A stretch of DNA of 64,000 bases from Leucobacter rhizosphaerae (lineage in GTDB: Bacteria; Actinomycetota; Actinomycetes; Actinomycetales; Microbacteriaceae), in NCBI RefSeq assembly GCF_022919175.1, contig NZ_CP095043.1, positions 1,240,001 to 1,304,000 on the forward strand, given 5' to 3'. The translations under genes were made by a program, and so were the position numbers. Under the pieces are notes generated by a model that saw only the letters and a list, made by a program, of their open reading frames with translations, was not told the DNA's origin and made no database searches. Shown here piece after piece: positions 43,893-53,446 of the stretch (within the stretch, counting starts at the first letter, position 1; the number at the start of each line of letters is the position of its first letter).

Positions 43893-44978
43893 CTATGCGC
43901 TCACCGGCGGCACTGCCTCCAGCCGCTGTTTGATGAGTTCCGCGTCAAGATCAGGCACACCGATTCGACCTCGGAAGTGACTGTGCTGAACAAGAAGCGC
44001 TTCGGAGAACGGGCTCACGAGAGAGGCGACCGCCTCCATCGCCTCCAGTGTCTCTGCCGTGACGGATCGCACATTCTCAAGGTCGATGACGAGGTCTGGG
44101 ATGTTTCGAAACGCTGGGAGGTAATGGAAACGACCCTGCGTCGCCATTAGAACATCCTTGCGGAGTTCAGCCCACTTTCCCGATGATTTCGTCGCTGTCC
44201 AGCCGAGGTACTTCTTGTGAGTCTCAAGCTGTCCTGCGCGAGCCAAGAGGACGAACTCGCACTTCTTCTGCTCAAAGTCACATGCGGGGGTCAGGACGAC
44301 CCACCAATCACCGCCAGGTTCGCGAATCACATCACCGGGCGACCGCATGTCGGATGCGGGCGGGTAGATGTAGCGGTGGCTTGGGTGAGCGGTGAATGCG
44401 TGCTCTCGATCATCATCCAAGATACGAGCAAGCCTACTGATGAGCACTTGAGCCACCGTTGCCGGGTCTACGCCATCCGTGTACTCCGCCCAATTCGGGC
44501 CGAGCTCGGTCCACATGTGCTTCGTGAGCACTGATGTCACATGCTCCTCGATGGTGGTGATCGTGTCGACTGTACGACTGGCGATCGCTGCCTCTATGGT
44601 GGCTGGCAGTTGATCGATGTCTTCTTTACCTACTACGGAGACGAGCGGCGCCATCGCCTCGTCCTGAACGTTCTCGGGAAGCGCGGTCCAGAAGATCACG
44701 GGAGCGAAACGTGCTTCCTTGATCTCGTGGAACACCTCGTGTCCGACAGTCTCATCGGCTGGCATCGAGTTCGAAGCATCTCGTCGAACATCGAGGACGA
44801 CCACATCGCTTCCACCGTCCCTGACGATGCTGAAGCCCTGGTCGAAGTCTGTCTGGACCGAAACATCTACATCGATATCTGGGTTCTCTTCGAACCCATC
44901 GATGATCTCGCGCTGGGCATCGGCCGCCATCTGAGCGTTGTCGTCGATGATGAGGACCCGCCATGTCTTTCTGGTCAT
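43893..44978 (-). CDS. Receiver-domain protein with unknown C-terminal output domain
   Basis: Encodes 361 residues. ATG 44978 overlaps the kinase stop (TGATG). Residues 1-150 form a CheY-like receiver: acidic pair Asp12-Asp13, phospho-acceptor Asp63 in VVVLDVRRD, Thr98 in FWTAL and Lys118 in VVGKED. The remaining 210 residues are not a DNA-binding domain. They include WWVVLTPACDFEQKKCEFVL, with a conserved-looking Cys-Asp, and a strand-rich region (RFHYLPAFRNIPDLVIDLEN). It is the third gene of a coupled methyltransferase-kinase-receiver unit. Its partner is presumably the kinase upstream; the output may be an enzyme or binding module. Confidence 0.85.
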   Translation of the reverse strand: MTRKTWRVLIIDDNAQMAADAQREIIDGFEENPDIDVDVSVQTDFDQGFSIVRDGGSDVVVLDVRRDASNSMPADETVGHEVFHEIKEARFAPVIFWTALPENVQDEAMAPLVSVVGKEDIDQLPATIEAAIASRTVDTITTIEEHVTSVLTKHMWTELGPNWAEYTDGVDPATVAQVLISRLARILDDDREHAFTAHPSHRYIYPPASDMRSPGDVIREPGGDWWVVLTPACDFEQKKCEFVLLARAGQLETHKKYLGWTATKSSGKWAELRKDVLMATQGRFHYLPAFRNIPDLVIDLENVRSVTAETLEAMEAVASLVSPFSEALLVQHSHFRGRIGVPDLDAELIKQRLEAVPPVSA

Positions 44979-47245
44979 CAGACGCGCCTCCTGAATGTGG
45001 CCTCGAACGTTGCTCCATCGAGAGGACCTTCTTGGACGAGTGTGAGCTCGCCGCCGTAAATGTCCTCAACCATGTTGCCTGCGATGCTCAAGCCAAGGCC
45101 GACGCCATCAGGCTTGGTCGAGAAGTAAGGATCGAAGATGCGGTCACGAAGATCATCGACCACCCCGGGCCCGGAGTCACTGACGATCAGGGTCAGTGAT
45201 GAATCGGAGTTGCTGCGCGCATCCACAACGACCGCGCGCTCTGCGTCACGTGGCTGCGTGGAGACCCAGAAGATCGCATTCTGAATCAGGTTGACGAGCA
45301 CGAGCAGCACTTCCGCCTCATCAAGCCGGGTAGAGATGTCTGCGTCCCCCGCCGCAAGGTTGACACCACGATCGTCCGCCTCAACCTGCATGATCGATAT
45401 TGCCTTCTGGATCAGATCGCGAGTCCGCACTTCCTTCGGACGTCCCCTCTTACGTCCGCCGAAGGGCTCGATCTGGTTGAAAATCGACGACAACATCTCC
45501 GCTTGATCTGCGGTCTCCTCCATCGAATTCTGCGCAATAGCGATCTTCTCGTCGGACGACAGAGTAGTTTTTCCCAGATCACGTTTACCGAAACGCGAGA
45601 TGTTCTTCAGGCGTGTAACGACAGTTCGCCCATCGTGGAGGATGCGATCAACGAGCGAACCAAGCGTCGCAAGACGCGAGTAGCGGGACAGAACTTGCTG
45701 CACCTCAGCGACGCCTTCCTGAATGTCGCGGTTCTTGTCATCGATGAGGCCGATCAAGCGGGAATCCCCGGGATAGTTCGTTGCAAGTGCGCTGCGGATC
45801 TCGCTCAGGTCGAACCGCTCGAAGAGGCCGCCCTTCTTTTCGGGCTGCGGCTTATCCGGATGGCGCGCTTTATACCGACGGCTCTCCAGTTCATTGAGCG
45901 CAGCCCGAACAAGCGTTTGGAGATCGGAATATGCCGTGCCCGCGAGGAAGCCTTCGCGGTTGGATTGATCCTTAAGGCCCTGGTTGTCATCAGCGCCGAT
46001 GAACACGTGGCCAACGATCTGGTTGTTCGACAGCCGGAGGGTCGGGCTTTGGACTCGTCTGAGGTCGAGGCCAAGCCAGTCATCGCCGCTCTCGCCAAAG
46101 GGCAGGACACGGAATCCGTCTCGGTAGATGCTGACACCTGCGACGTCGTCGAGGGTCTCCCGGAATCCTTTGTGGTCCTTTGAGGTAGGGGGTGAACCGT
46201 CTGAGCTCGAAGCTATCAGCGTTCGTTGAATCGCGTCCTTGTCTCGGTCCCAGACGTTGATCTCAAACTCGAATGGCCCTGCTAGCGGGGCTCGCTTGTC
46301 ATTGTTCCAGAGCGTCTTCGTCCCAAGGTCCTCCTCAAGCGGTGGTTCCTGCTGCACGTAGCGAAGGGTTGCGACACCGTTGGAGTCGACCGACCCTCTC
46401 AGTTGATAATGCGGTGTCCTCAGGTCGGCGGAGGGATCGATCGGGCCAGCGAAGCCCTGCAGCGCCTCGGGTACGTCTTCAAGTTCAACGAGGATCTGGA
46501 AATCAGGTTGAGTTGTGCCTCCATCCGAATCATCCGCCTTGGCAGAGTCGGCTGTCTCGGCCTGTTCGGCAGGGCGTGGACGGATCAGCCGGGTCAATGC
46601 TGTGCGGAGCTCAATGAAGTCATCCGCCACCCAAGTGTGAGTCAGCTTCTCAATTCGGAGAATTGTCCCATGCCCAAGCCTCCATGCCTCGCTGCCAGAG
46701 TCCGAGAACACGGAAGCCGCTTGGCCCTCCTCCGAAAAGACATCAGGGTCGCTGATCTCCCAGGCCACCTCGATCTCGTCAAGATATGCGTCCTCTTGAT
46801 CGAATTGCGACCAGTCGATGAGGAGGTTTATCTCTCGGGCGTCTGCTTTCCGGGTAACAAGCAGAAGTTCGTCGCCGAGCCTCGCAGCGGCCAAGCGCCC
46901 GATACCCTTTTCGCCGAGAACTCGACGACCGCCATCGCTCTTCGGCTTCCGTCGTTTCGTGTCGGTTGCGATGTCGAGCCATGATCGCTGGAGCGTGGGC
47001 ACATCCATCCCGTGCCCATCGTCCCAGACCTCAATTCGGCCCTGTCCCTTCTCCAGCGGGCCTTGGAATCGAACTAGGACCGTGGTGGCGTCGGCGTCGT
47101 AGGAGTTCTTGACGAGTTCAATGAGAGCAACCTTGTCGCTGCTGATGAGGTCATTGCCGAGCGTGCGGAGTAGACGCGCCCGAGGCCTTAGCGCGCCCTT
47201 TCCGCTCGGGACATCCTGAGCAGGTAGTGAAGATTCGTCGTTCAT
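44978..47245 (-). CDS. Dual GHKL ATPase: MORC/Hsp90-like domain plus histidine-kinase core
   Basis: Encodes 755 residues. ATG 47245 overlaps the methyltransferase stop (ATGA). The N-terminal GHKL fold has ELVKNSYDADA (about 43-53), DDGHGMD (75-81) and GEKGIGRLAAARL (111-123), as in MORC/MutL/Hsp90. A middle region of about 350 residues follows. The C-terminal half has a DHp-like helix with His537 in DRILHDGRT, then an HK ATPase: NLIQNAIFW, DSGPG and FDPYFSTKPDGVGLGLS. There is no membrane segment, so it is cytoplasmic. GHKL ATPases of MutL/MORC type are known in some restriction-modification operons; the added kinase core and receiver partner are unusual. Confidence 0.9.
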   Translation of the reverse strand: MNDESSLPAQDVPSGKGALRPRARLLRTLGNDLISSDKVALIELVKNSYDADATTVLVRFQGPLEKGQGRIEVWDDGHGMDVPTLQRSWLDIATDTKRRKPKSDGGRRVLGEKGIGRLAAARLGDELLLVTRKADAREINLLIDWSQFDQEDAYLDEIEVAWEISDPDVFSEEGQAASVFSDSGSEAWRLGHGTILRIEKLTHTWVADDFIELRTALTRLIRPRPAEQAETADSAKADDSDGGTTQPDFQILVELEDVPEALQGFAGPIDPSADLRTPHYQLRGSVDSNGVATLRYVQQEPPLEEDLGTKTLWNNDKRAPLAGPFEFEINVWDRDKDAIQRTLIASSSDGSPPTSKDHKGFRETLDDVAGVSIYRDGFRVLPFGESGDDWLGLDLRRVQSPTLRLSNNQIVGHVFIGADDNQGLKDQSNREGFLAGTAYSDLQTLVRAALNELESRRYKARHPDKPQPEKKGGLFERFDLSEIRSALATNYPGDSRLIGLIDDKNRDIQEGVAEVQQVLSRYSRLATLGSLVDRILHDGRTVVTRLKNISRFGKRDLGKTTLSSDEKIAIAQNSMEETADQAEMLSSIFNQIEPFGGRKRGRPKEVRTRDLIQKAISIMQVEADDRGVNLAAGDADISTRLDEAEVLLVLVNLIQNAIFWVSTQPRDAERAVVVDARSNSDSSLTLIVSDSGPGVVDDLRDRIFDPYFSTKPDGVGLGLSIAGNMVEDIYGGELTLVQEGPLDGATFEATFRRRV

Positions 47246-49065
47246 GAGGCCGCCTTTGCGCTGACATTCGTGCTCGAGGTGGCTTTGATAAGCGCGCGCG
47301 CCTCCGACACCGTGATGACACGAAGAGCGCTCATTCTCAGTGTGGCTTCGGGACCACCGGAAACGAGCTGCGCGAGAGCGACCTTGATATCAGTGTGGAG
47401 GCCTGTCTGGGCTTCAGGCAGGTCCATGAGCATCGTGACGACGTTCTTCACCCGCTCGTTGACAATCAGTTCGTTGCCTCCTCTTAGAAGGGCGAAGAGC
47501 TTGCGCTGTGCTGTTCCCAGTGAGGCAGCCGCCAGAGGCGTCCAATCCACGACTCTTGGTCCACGCAACATCTCGCGTAGCTCGCGAAGCGCCTGCTTCC
47601 TGGTCTTGCTCAACGCTTGGACGTCGATGTGCTGAAGCGACGCGAGCGAAAGATCCTGAATCCCTCTGAGGGGATCGATCATCGAAGCAGCTGCCTCCTT
47701 CGGGAGGCGATGGATATCGAGCAACGCGACAACCACTGCGGAAGCAGCGGTCATCTCAGGTCCTGGATAGAGCCACCATGTGGATTCGCGCTGCTCCTTC
47801 GCCCAGGCTGTGAGCCGATCGCGCATTGCGGGTAGCAAAGCGACGTCCGCCTGTGGGACGTCAAGTGGGAGAATCATCTCCGCAACAGCATGCCCAAGGA
47901 TCGGAGGAACTGCATTTCCGATCTGCCGGAACGCGTCGCTCCTCGTCCCAGCAAATCGGAAATTGTCAGGGAAAGTCTGGATGCGAGCGGCTTCCCTGAC
48001 TGTCAACGTCCGGTGCTCGCCTGGGTGGATGTACCAATAGCCGTCTTTAGCAATGTGAGCTGTGATGGTCCTGCTCAAGTCATCCCATGGGAGCCGCTTG
48101 TACTTGTCATTGAAAGTGTCGGAGCGGTAACGCTTGAGACGTTCCGGAAGGTCGGAGTACAGCGTGGTCGATGTCATGAGCGCGAAGGCTTCCCTGTCAT
48201 CAGCGCGTACGGGACGGGTCATGTGGTCGTGGATAACGACGGAACCATCCGAGGGGCGCAAACGCTTAGCGAGCTCACTCGTCGGCTCGCCGGAATAGGG
48301 AAGTTCCCGTGCTCCAGTTGTATCGTTCAAGGATGGAAGATCCTCGATGGCGTCGCGAACGGTCGGACCGGCGTCGCTGAGCGACGGCCAAGCAGGAACA
48401 GCACCGTCGCGTCGGGCTTGAAGGATAAACCGTTTGCGGTGCTGTGGCACGCCGTGACGCCAAGCGTCGAGCAGCCGGTAGTCAACGATGTAACCGGCTT
48501 GCTCAAGAATCTCCGCGATCTCTCTGATCACGATGAGATCGTCGCCGATGGCCATGTCAGGAACGTTCTCCATGAGCACGGCGCGAGGCTGCAGGGCAGT
48601 TACAACGTCAATGAAGGAGCGCCACAACTCCTTGCGTGCATCGACTGCATCACGGGTACCCTCTTCGATGAGGCTCCGGATCTTCGCCCGCCCAGCCCTG
48701 CTGAATGGTTGGCAGGGAGGTCCGCCCGCGACGAGGTCAATTCCGAGAGGCCGCAGCTTCTCGATCAACGCTTGGACCTGAGCCTGATCCGACATGTCGA
48801 CGTCGAGGGCTTGTCCTCGGAAGTTTGCCCGGTGGGTCTCTAGAGCCGCCTTGTCGTGGTCGACGGCAGCAACCACAGTCCAGCCGGCGGCTTCCACGCC
48901 TGCACCGAGACCTCCCGCTCCGGAGAACAGATCGACCGCAAGAGGGCGGCCTGCTTCCTTCTCGGCCACGCACCATTCGGTGAACTTTCCGTCTTCCGGA
49001 GCGCCTGGATGTCGGGGAAGGGTGAGCGGCGCTGAGCGCTCGAGCTTCACTGCATACTTCACCAC
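47242..49065 (-). CDS. DNA (cytosine-5) methyltransferase with ~200-residue C-terminal extension
   Basis: Encodes 607 residues from GTG 49065, with AAGGAG upstream. Motifs in order: I DLFSGAGGLGAG (about 45), IV GGPPCQPFS (catalytic Cys near 118), VI MENVPD, VIII PQHRKRFILQ and X RQIGNAVPP near 400. The methyltransferase core thus ends near residue 415. The extension (from about DRLTAWAKEQRES on) is helical, with a DLSLASLQHIDVQALSKTRK region that vaguely recalls helix-hairpin-helix DNA glycosylases; this is a weak impression. It is first in a three-gene coupled operon with a GHKL/kinase and a receiver protein. No classical restriction enzyme is adjacent. Confidence 0.92.
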   Translation of the reverse strand: MVKYAVKLERSAPLTLPRHPGAPEDGKFTEWCVAEKEAGRPLAVDLFSGAGGLGAGVEAAGWTVVAAVDHDKAALETHRANFRGQALDVDMSDQAQVQALIEKLRPLGIDLVAGGPPCQPFSRAGRAKIRSLIEEGTRDAVDARKELWRSFIDVVTALQPRAVLMENVPDMAIGDDLIVIREIAEILEQAGYIVDYRLLDAWRHGVPQHRKRFILQARRDGAVPAWPSLSDAGPTVRDAIEDLPSLNDTTGARELPYSGEPTSELAKRLRPSDGSVVIHDHMTRPVRADDREAFALMTSTTLYSDLPERLKRYRSDTFNDKYKRLPWDDLSRTITAHIAKDGYWYIHPGEHRTLTVREAARIQTFPDNFRFAGTRSDAFRQIGNAVPPILGHAVAEMILPLDVPQADVALLPAMRDRLTAWAKEQRESTWWLYPGPEMTAASAVVVALLDIHRLPKEAAASMIDPLRGIQDLSLASLQHIDVQALSKTRKQALRELREMLRGPRVVDWTPLAAASLGTAQRKLFALLRGGNELIVNERVKNVVTMLMDLPEAQTGLHTDIKVALAQLVSGGPEATLRMSALRVITVSEARALIKATSSTNVSAKAAS

Positions 49066-49331
49066 GCGTCAGCACTCCTTCCAGACTTTGGCGTTCACCT
49101 CCAGGAGAACACGACCGACGCCGCGAGGGTGCACGACGCGCCGAGTCGACACGACCCCAAGAACACTCTACTGGCCCCCTGAGACCTAACAGGAAATTCC
49201 CTGGTCAGCATGCTGTTGTCCCCGTTTCTGTGCAGTTCAATCTCACCTGGGCGCCGAGGCCGCCAACTCCTACCGATCCGTTCGATCGAGAAGCTTCGGA
49301 AACGCCCCTGCCCTGCGGGGAATGCATTGCC

Positions 49332-49682
49332 TCAACGGCGACGCTCAGCGCCCACTCGACTCAGCTTCCGGCGTGCTCGCACTTCCTGAACACGACATTT
49401 TGCGAGCAGGAATAGCCCAATCGGTCCGAGCGCAACGAACGCGATTCCCATGACGAGGCACCACAAGAGCGGCACGCTGAGCAAGGAGTGCCCTCCTTCC
49501 TCGAGAATGCTTTTGAAGCCGTTCGCGAGCAGGAAGTAGGGCACCGCGAGGAGCATCGCGGGAACGCCCCACTTGTGGCTGTCACGACGGTGGACGACTC
49601 GCTGAATGAGCCGGAGGCTGGGAAGATAACGGTTCAGCGCGGCAACCACGCGCGCAACTCCCGAGACGATGAAGCCCAACAT
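49332..49682 (-). CDS. Small two-helix membrane protein of conjugative elements
   Basis: Encodes 116 residues from ATG 49682, chosen for the GAGAGG 7 nt upstream; ATG 49697 would add five residues. There are two hydrophobic segments (GVPAMLLAVPYFLLANGF and LLWCLVMGIAFVALGPIGLFLL) and a basic C-terminus. Proteins with a KWGVPAMLLAVPY stretch are recurrent neighbours of MobF relaxases in actinobacterial elements, sometimes mis-called sulfate permease; this is from memory. It precedes the relaxase on the same strand order. Confidence 0.7.
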   Translation of the reverse strand: MLGFIVSGVARVVAALNRYLPSLRLIQRVVHRRDSHKWGVPAMLLAVPYFLLANGFKSILEEGGHSLLSVPLLWCLVMGIAFVALGPIGLFLLAKCRVQEVRARRKLSRVGAERRR

Positions 49683-49834
49683 GATGATTCCTCTCATTAG
49701 CGCACTGCGATGAGTAGCGGCGCTAATGGATGTGGCCCGAGGGCCCGGCCCGGAGGCGAAATATGTCATGCAGGTTTCTGCCGCTGTGCTTCCAATGTAC
49801 GCCGAGCCTCCGAGAAGCGGAACCCTCGGGTCAC

Positions 49835-52800
49835 CTACAGCGACCGCGCGCCCCGCCTAGTGAGTGCGTTCGGTGCTGCCTTCGGGCGTGCCCGCTGAGT
49901 GGTGAGTGCTCGTGCGCGTTGGATCGATTGTGCGGCACGGGCATGGTCGATCTTCTGCACGACGCCCTCAGGCTCGGAACCGAGGGCGTCGTCGCTCGTG
50001 ATGCCGTACCTGTCGCGGTATGCGCCGACCGTGCGCGCATACCGCACCCAGGCGCCCTGCTTGCGCGGATCGTCAGGCTGGGTGCCGAGCGCTCGCAGCC
50101 ACGGCGCATCGTCCGCAGCGGCTTGATCAGCGAGGATGGCGGCGCGTTGTTCAATGAGCTGGTGCCGTTCCGCGAGCGCCTGCCGCATATCCGGCTCGGT
50201 GATGCCGCCTGCGACAGGGATCAGTCCCGCGATCAGCCTCGGCACTTGCGCCGTGCGCCCTCCGCTGGCGGGGTGTCCGGTCGCGGTCGCAAGTCGCCAG
50301 TGCAAGACGGAAGCGAGGTCGTCGGCATCATCAAAGGCGCGGGCTTTCACGAGGCGCGGGAAGAGCTGGTCGACGTCGTGGTGGTTCGCCTCCGCGCGGC
50401 GGAGTTCGGCGGCGAGGGCACCGAAGGCATCGGAGTCGAGTACGGCATCCGCCTGTGCTTGGGTGAGGCCGGAGGCTCGAATGAGGGTGGCCCAGCGGTC
50501 GTGTTGGGCTTCGGTGGCGATGGTCTCGTACTCGGCGGCGAGTTGACGGATCGATCCCCACTTCTCCTGCTCCCGATCGATCGTCTCGTGCACTGACAAT
50601 TCCGCACCCGAATGGTTCAGCACCCCGAACAGCACCCGCCGCGCATCCTCCTCCGCGTCCTCGACTTCGTGCGGGTTCAGGTGCGCATCGTCAGGGGCGT
50701 CGACGGCGACATAGGCGTAGTTCCCGTCGCGGCCGCGGGTCATCGCAACGTACAGATTCTCCCGCGTCATCGACGGGTCGACCAGCACGTGCGAGGTATC
50801 GACGGTGACGCCTTGGGCGCGGTAGGCGGTGACGGCGTAGCCGAGGTCGAGGTGCTCGGCTACGTAGTCGGCGGGCAGCACGATCGACCCCCGACGATCC
50901 TGAGTAGCGGGCCGGATCGTCACGGAGCCGTCGCGTCGCACCTTCGTGATGATCCACCGGTTTCCGTTCTGCACCCACGCCGTGCGAGACCGGAGATCCC
51001 GACGGTTGTCCCGCGTGATGACGACATCCCCGACCGCAGCGGTCGCACCGCCATCGAGCGCAACTTCACCGCGGAGCGGCTGCACGACCCCAGCGAGGAT
51101 GAGTTCGGTGCGCGCGCGGAGGTTCAGCGCAGCCATGGACTCTGCGGCGTCGGTGACAAGGATCGACGCGATCCCCGCCTCGCGGTCTGCCCGCCACGCC
51201 TCATACGCCCGCGCGGTCATGTCGTCGGTGTCGCCGCCCATGACGCGGCCTGCGTCTTGGTAGGTGTCGATGACATCGGTGTGGCCGAGGCGGAGCCCGA
51301 GCGAGGCGATCTTCTCCCACTCCTTCGTGAATCGGTGGATCGTGAGGAGCTCCGGGGTCTCGTCGCGATCTCCAGCGAGAAGCCCGAAGGCGCCGGCCGC
51401 TTCGACAGCTTGGAGCTGCGAGTAGTCACCGACCAGCAGGACTTTCGCGCCCTGCTCCGCAGCGTGGCGCGTGATGCGGTCGAGTGAGAGTGTCCCGGCG
51501 AGGCTCGCTTCATCGATGATGACCAACTGCCCCGCCCGGAACCTCGCACGACCCAACAGGTGCAACGTCCACCATCTCGCGGTGTTCTCCGTCTGAATGC
51601 CGAGGTCATCGGCGAGGACTTCCGCAGCAACCACCGACGGCGCGAGCCCCACCACAGACCCCTTGCCGTGCTGTTGTTCCCATGCACGCCGGAGCGCGTT
51701 CATCGCGGTGGTCTTCCCGGTACCGGCGGGCCCGACCAGGAGATCGAGCATCCGGCCCGACAGGGCAATCCGGGTGAGCGCGTCGGTCTGATCGGGGCCG
51801 AACATCCGCCCTTCCCGATCCGGGTGACTCGTCACCTGCTCGATCACCGCGAGCGGCAGCGTCGGGGCGGTCATCGTGCGTGAGCGTTCCAGGAGCCGCG
51901 CTTCGGCTTCCAAAAGTTCGGTCGAGGAGAACAGGGCCGAATGGCGGGGCCGGAACGCACTCGTGCCCTCGACGCGCTGAAACCGTGCCGGGGTCGAGGC
52001 GAGCTCGGGCGGGGTCAGACGCAGCGAGGCGCGCTCGGCGGCATCGACGACTAGGCCGGTCACCACCTCCCGCTCCCGAGCCGACGCGAACCGGTACTCC
52101 ATCGTCTGCCTCGCCGCCTCCGCAGTGAGGTTCCACCTGTGCCAGGTCGACCGCTTCGCGCCGACAGCTTCAACCACGGAGTGCGCGATCGCTTCGATCA
52201 GGTCAAGCAGCACGTCATCCGCCCGGAGCACCCGCACTTCACCGGCAAGGATCGCTTCACGCGCCCACTCACCGGCATCACGCCCCAACTTCTTGGACGC
52301 GCGCTTGCGCCATTCGGCCGTGAGATCGGCGAGCGAACGAACCCGCTTCTCAGGGCGGGTTTCGAGCGTGGCCTGCGCGCGGAGCTTGATGGCCGTTGCC
52401 GACGATGGCTGACGGCCGTGCTTCGCGATGTAGCCGGCGATGAGACGATCCTTTGCGGCGTCGATCTGGTGCGCGCGGGTCGAGAACTCGAGCACAAGTT
52501 CGTCCGGGACCGTGGAGATCGCCCACGTCGGGTTGCGATCACGGCCGCGTTCCCGTGCCTCCCACTCAACTCCGAGGAGACGGGTGAGGTGGTCGGCGAT
52601 GATCGCCTCATGCAGTTCGGAAAGCGCCACCGTGGCAGCGTGCATGGGTCGCCCGTCGAGCGACCGCCACTTCCCATCGAGCACCGTCCGCACCTTGTTC
52701 GACACCACCACGTGCGTGTGCAAATGCGGGTCGTTCGCACGGGAGTCGTAGTGGTCGTAGGCGGTCGCCGCGATCCCGAAGGTATCGACCTGGGCGACCG

Positions 52801-53395
52801 CGCCACCATCGGTGCCGGTAGAGCCGACACGGGTGGCGGCGACCTCGCGTTCCATGAACTCGATCACCTCCGCAATCGCCGCATGATGCGCGTCCGCGAT
52901 AAGTGCCTGCGTGCCCGCATCGGCGACCGCCCACAGCACCGACGCCGACTTGGGTAACGAGAACGTGTAGTCGTACCCCGCGACGGCCTTCCTCGTGCCG
53001 CGATTGCGTTCCTCTTCCTCGATCTGCGCGACGGCCTCCGCGTGGGATGCGGGTCCGAGCTCGGGGTCGAGGGCTGCGACGCGGGCTTCGATGCGCTCTG
53101 CCGGTGTCGAGTAGATCGGGTAGGCACGCCCGAGCGGGTCACCGGTCACGGGATCGCAGCCCATGCCGATGAGCAGCTGCAGTTGCTCCTCCGACACTTC
53201 ATCGCCGGTCGCGATCTGCCCGTCGGCGAGCTGAGCTATCCCGGCGCCGAGCCACCGGCCGGGCGGATTCCCGACTTCGGCGTAGTAGCGCGTGAGCGGG
53301 GAGGATAGGGAGCGGTCGCCGTCGCCGGAGACGACGGAGCGCAGGAGGTACTTGTAGCCGTCTCTGGCGCTCATCACCCGCATCGAAACTGTCAC
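49835..53395 (-). CDS. MobF-family relaxase/helicase (TrwC/TraA)
   Basis: About 1186 residues. GTG 53395 gives VTVSMRVMSARDGYKYLLR, the expected start for this subfamily, although no strong ribosome site is seen; ATG 53383 or 53374 are alternatives. The relaxase domain has a catalytic Tyr pair region (TRYYAE) and the His cluster DPHLHTHVVV. The helicase domain (from about residue 600) has Walker A GPAGTGKTTAMNALR, Walker B VIIDEASLAG and later RecD-like motifs (TAYRAQGVT, YVAMTRGR). It nicks oriT and leads DNA transfer. It is intact, unlike the relic at 35218-36599. No type IV secretion genes are seen, so the element is probably mobilizable rather than self-transmissible within this window. 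Confidence 0.92.
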   Translation of the reverse strand: MTVSMRVMSARDGYKYLLRSVVSGDGDRSLSSPLTRYYAEVGNPPGRWLGAGIAQLADGQIATGDEVSEEQLQLLIGMGCDPVTGDPLGRAYPIYSTPAERIEARVAALDPELGPASHAEAVAQIEEEERNRGTRKAVAGYDYTFSLPKSASVLWAVADAGTQALIADAHHAAIAEVIEFMEREVAATRVGSTGTDGGAVAQVDTFGIAATAYDHYDSRANDPHLHTHVVVSNKVRTVLDGKWRSLDGRPMHAATVALSELHEAIIADHLTRLLGVEWEARERGRDRNPTWAISTVPDELVLEFSTRAHQIDAAKDRLIAGYIAKHGRQPSSATAIKLRAQATLETRPEKRVRSLADLTAEWRKRASKKLGRDAGEWAREAILAGEVRVLRADDVLLDLIEAIAHSVVEAVGAKRSTWHRWNLTAEAARQTMEYRFASAREREVVTGLVVDAAERASLRLTPPELASTPARFQRVEGTSAFRPRHSALFSSTELLEAEARLLERSRTMTAPTLPLAVIEQVTSHPDREGRMFGPDQTDALTRIALSGRMLDLLVGPAGTGKTTAMNALRRAWEQQHGKGSVVGLAPSVVAAEVLADDLGIQTENTARWWTLHLLGRARFRAGQLVIIDEASLAGTLSLDRITRHAAEQGAKVLLVGDYSQLQAVEAAGAFGLLAGDRDETPELLTIHRFTKEWEKIASLGLRLGHTDVIDTYQDAGRVMGGDTDDMTARAYEAWRADREAGIASILVTDAAESMAALNLRARTELILAGVVQPLRGEVALDGGATAAVGDVVITRDNRRDLRSRTAWVQNGNRWIITKVRRDGSVTIRPATQDRRGSIVLPADYVAEHLDLGYAVTAYRAQGVTVDTSHVLVDPSMTRENLYVAMTRGRDGNYAYVAVDAPDDAHLNPHEVEDAEEDARRVLFGVLNHSGAELSVHETIDREQEKWGSIRQLAAEYETIATEAQHDRWATLIRASGLTQAQADAVLDSDAFGALAAELRRAEANHHDVDQLFPRLVKARAFDDADDLASVLHWRLATATGHPASGGRTAQVPRLIAGLIPVAGGITEPDMRQALAERHQLIEQRAAILADQAAADDAPWLRALGTQPDDPRKQGAWVRYARTVGAYRDRYGITSDDALGSEPEGVVQKIDHARAAQSIQRARALTTQRARPKAAPNALTRRGARSL

Positions 53396-53446
53396 ATCAA
53401 GTAGGTGTTCCCGGGCGCGAAGTAGGGCTGATGAGAGACTGGAGGG

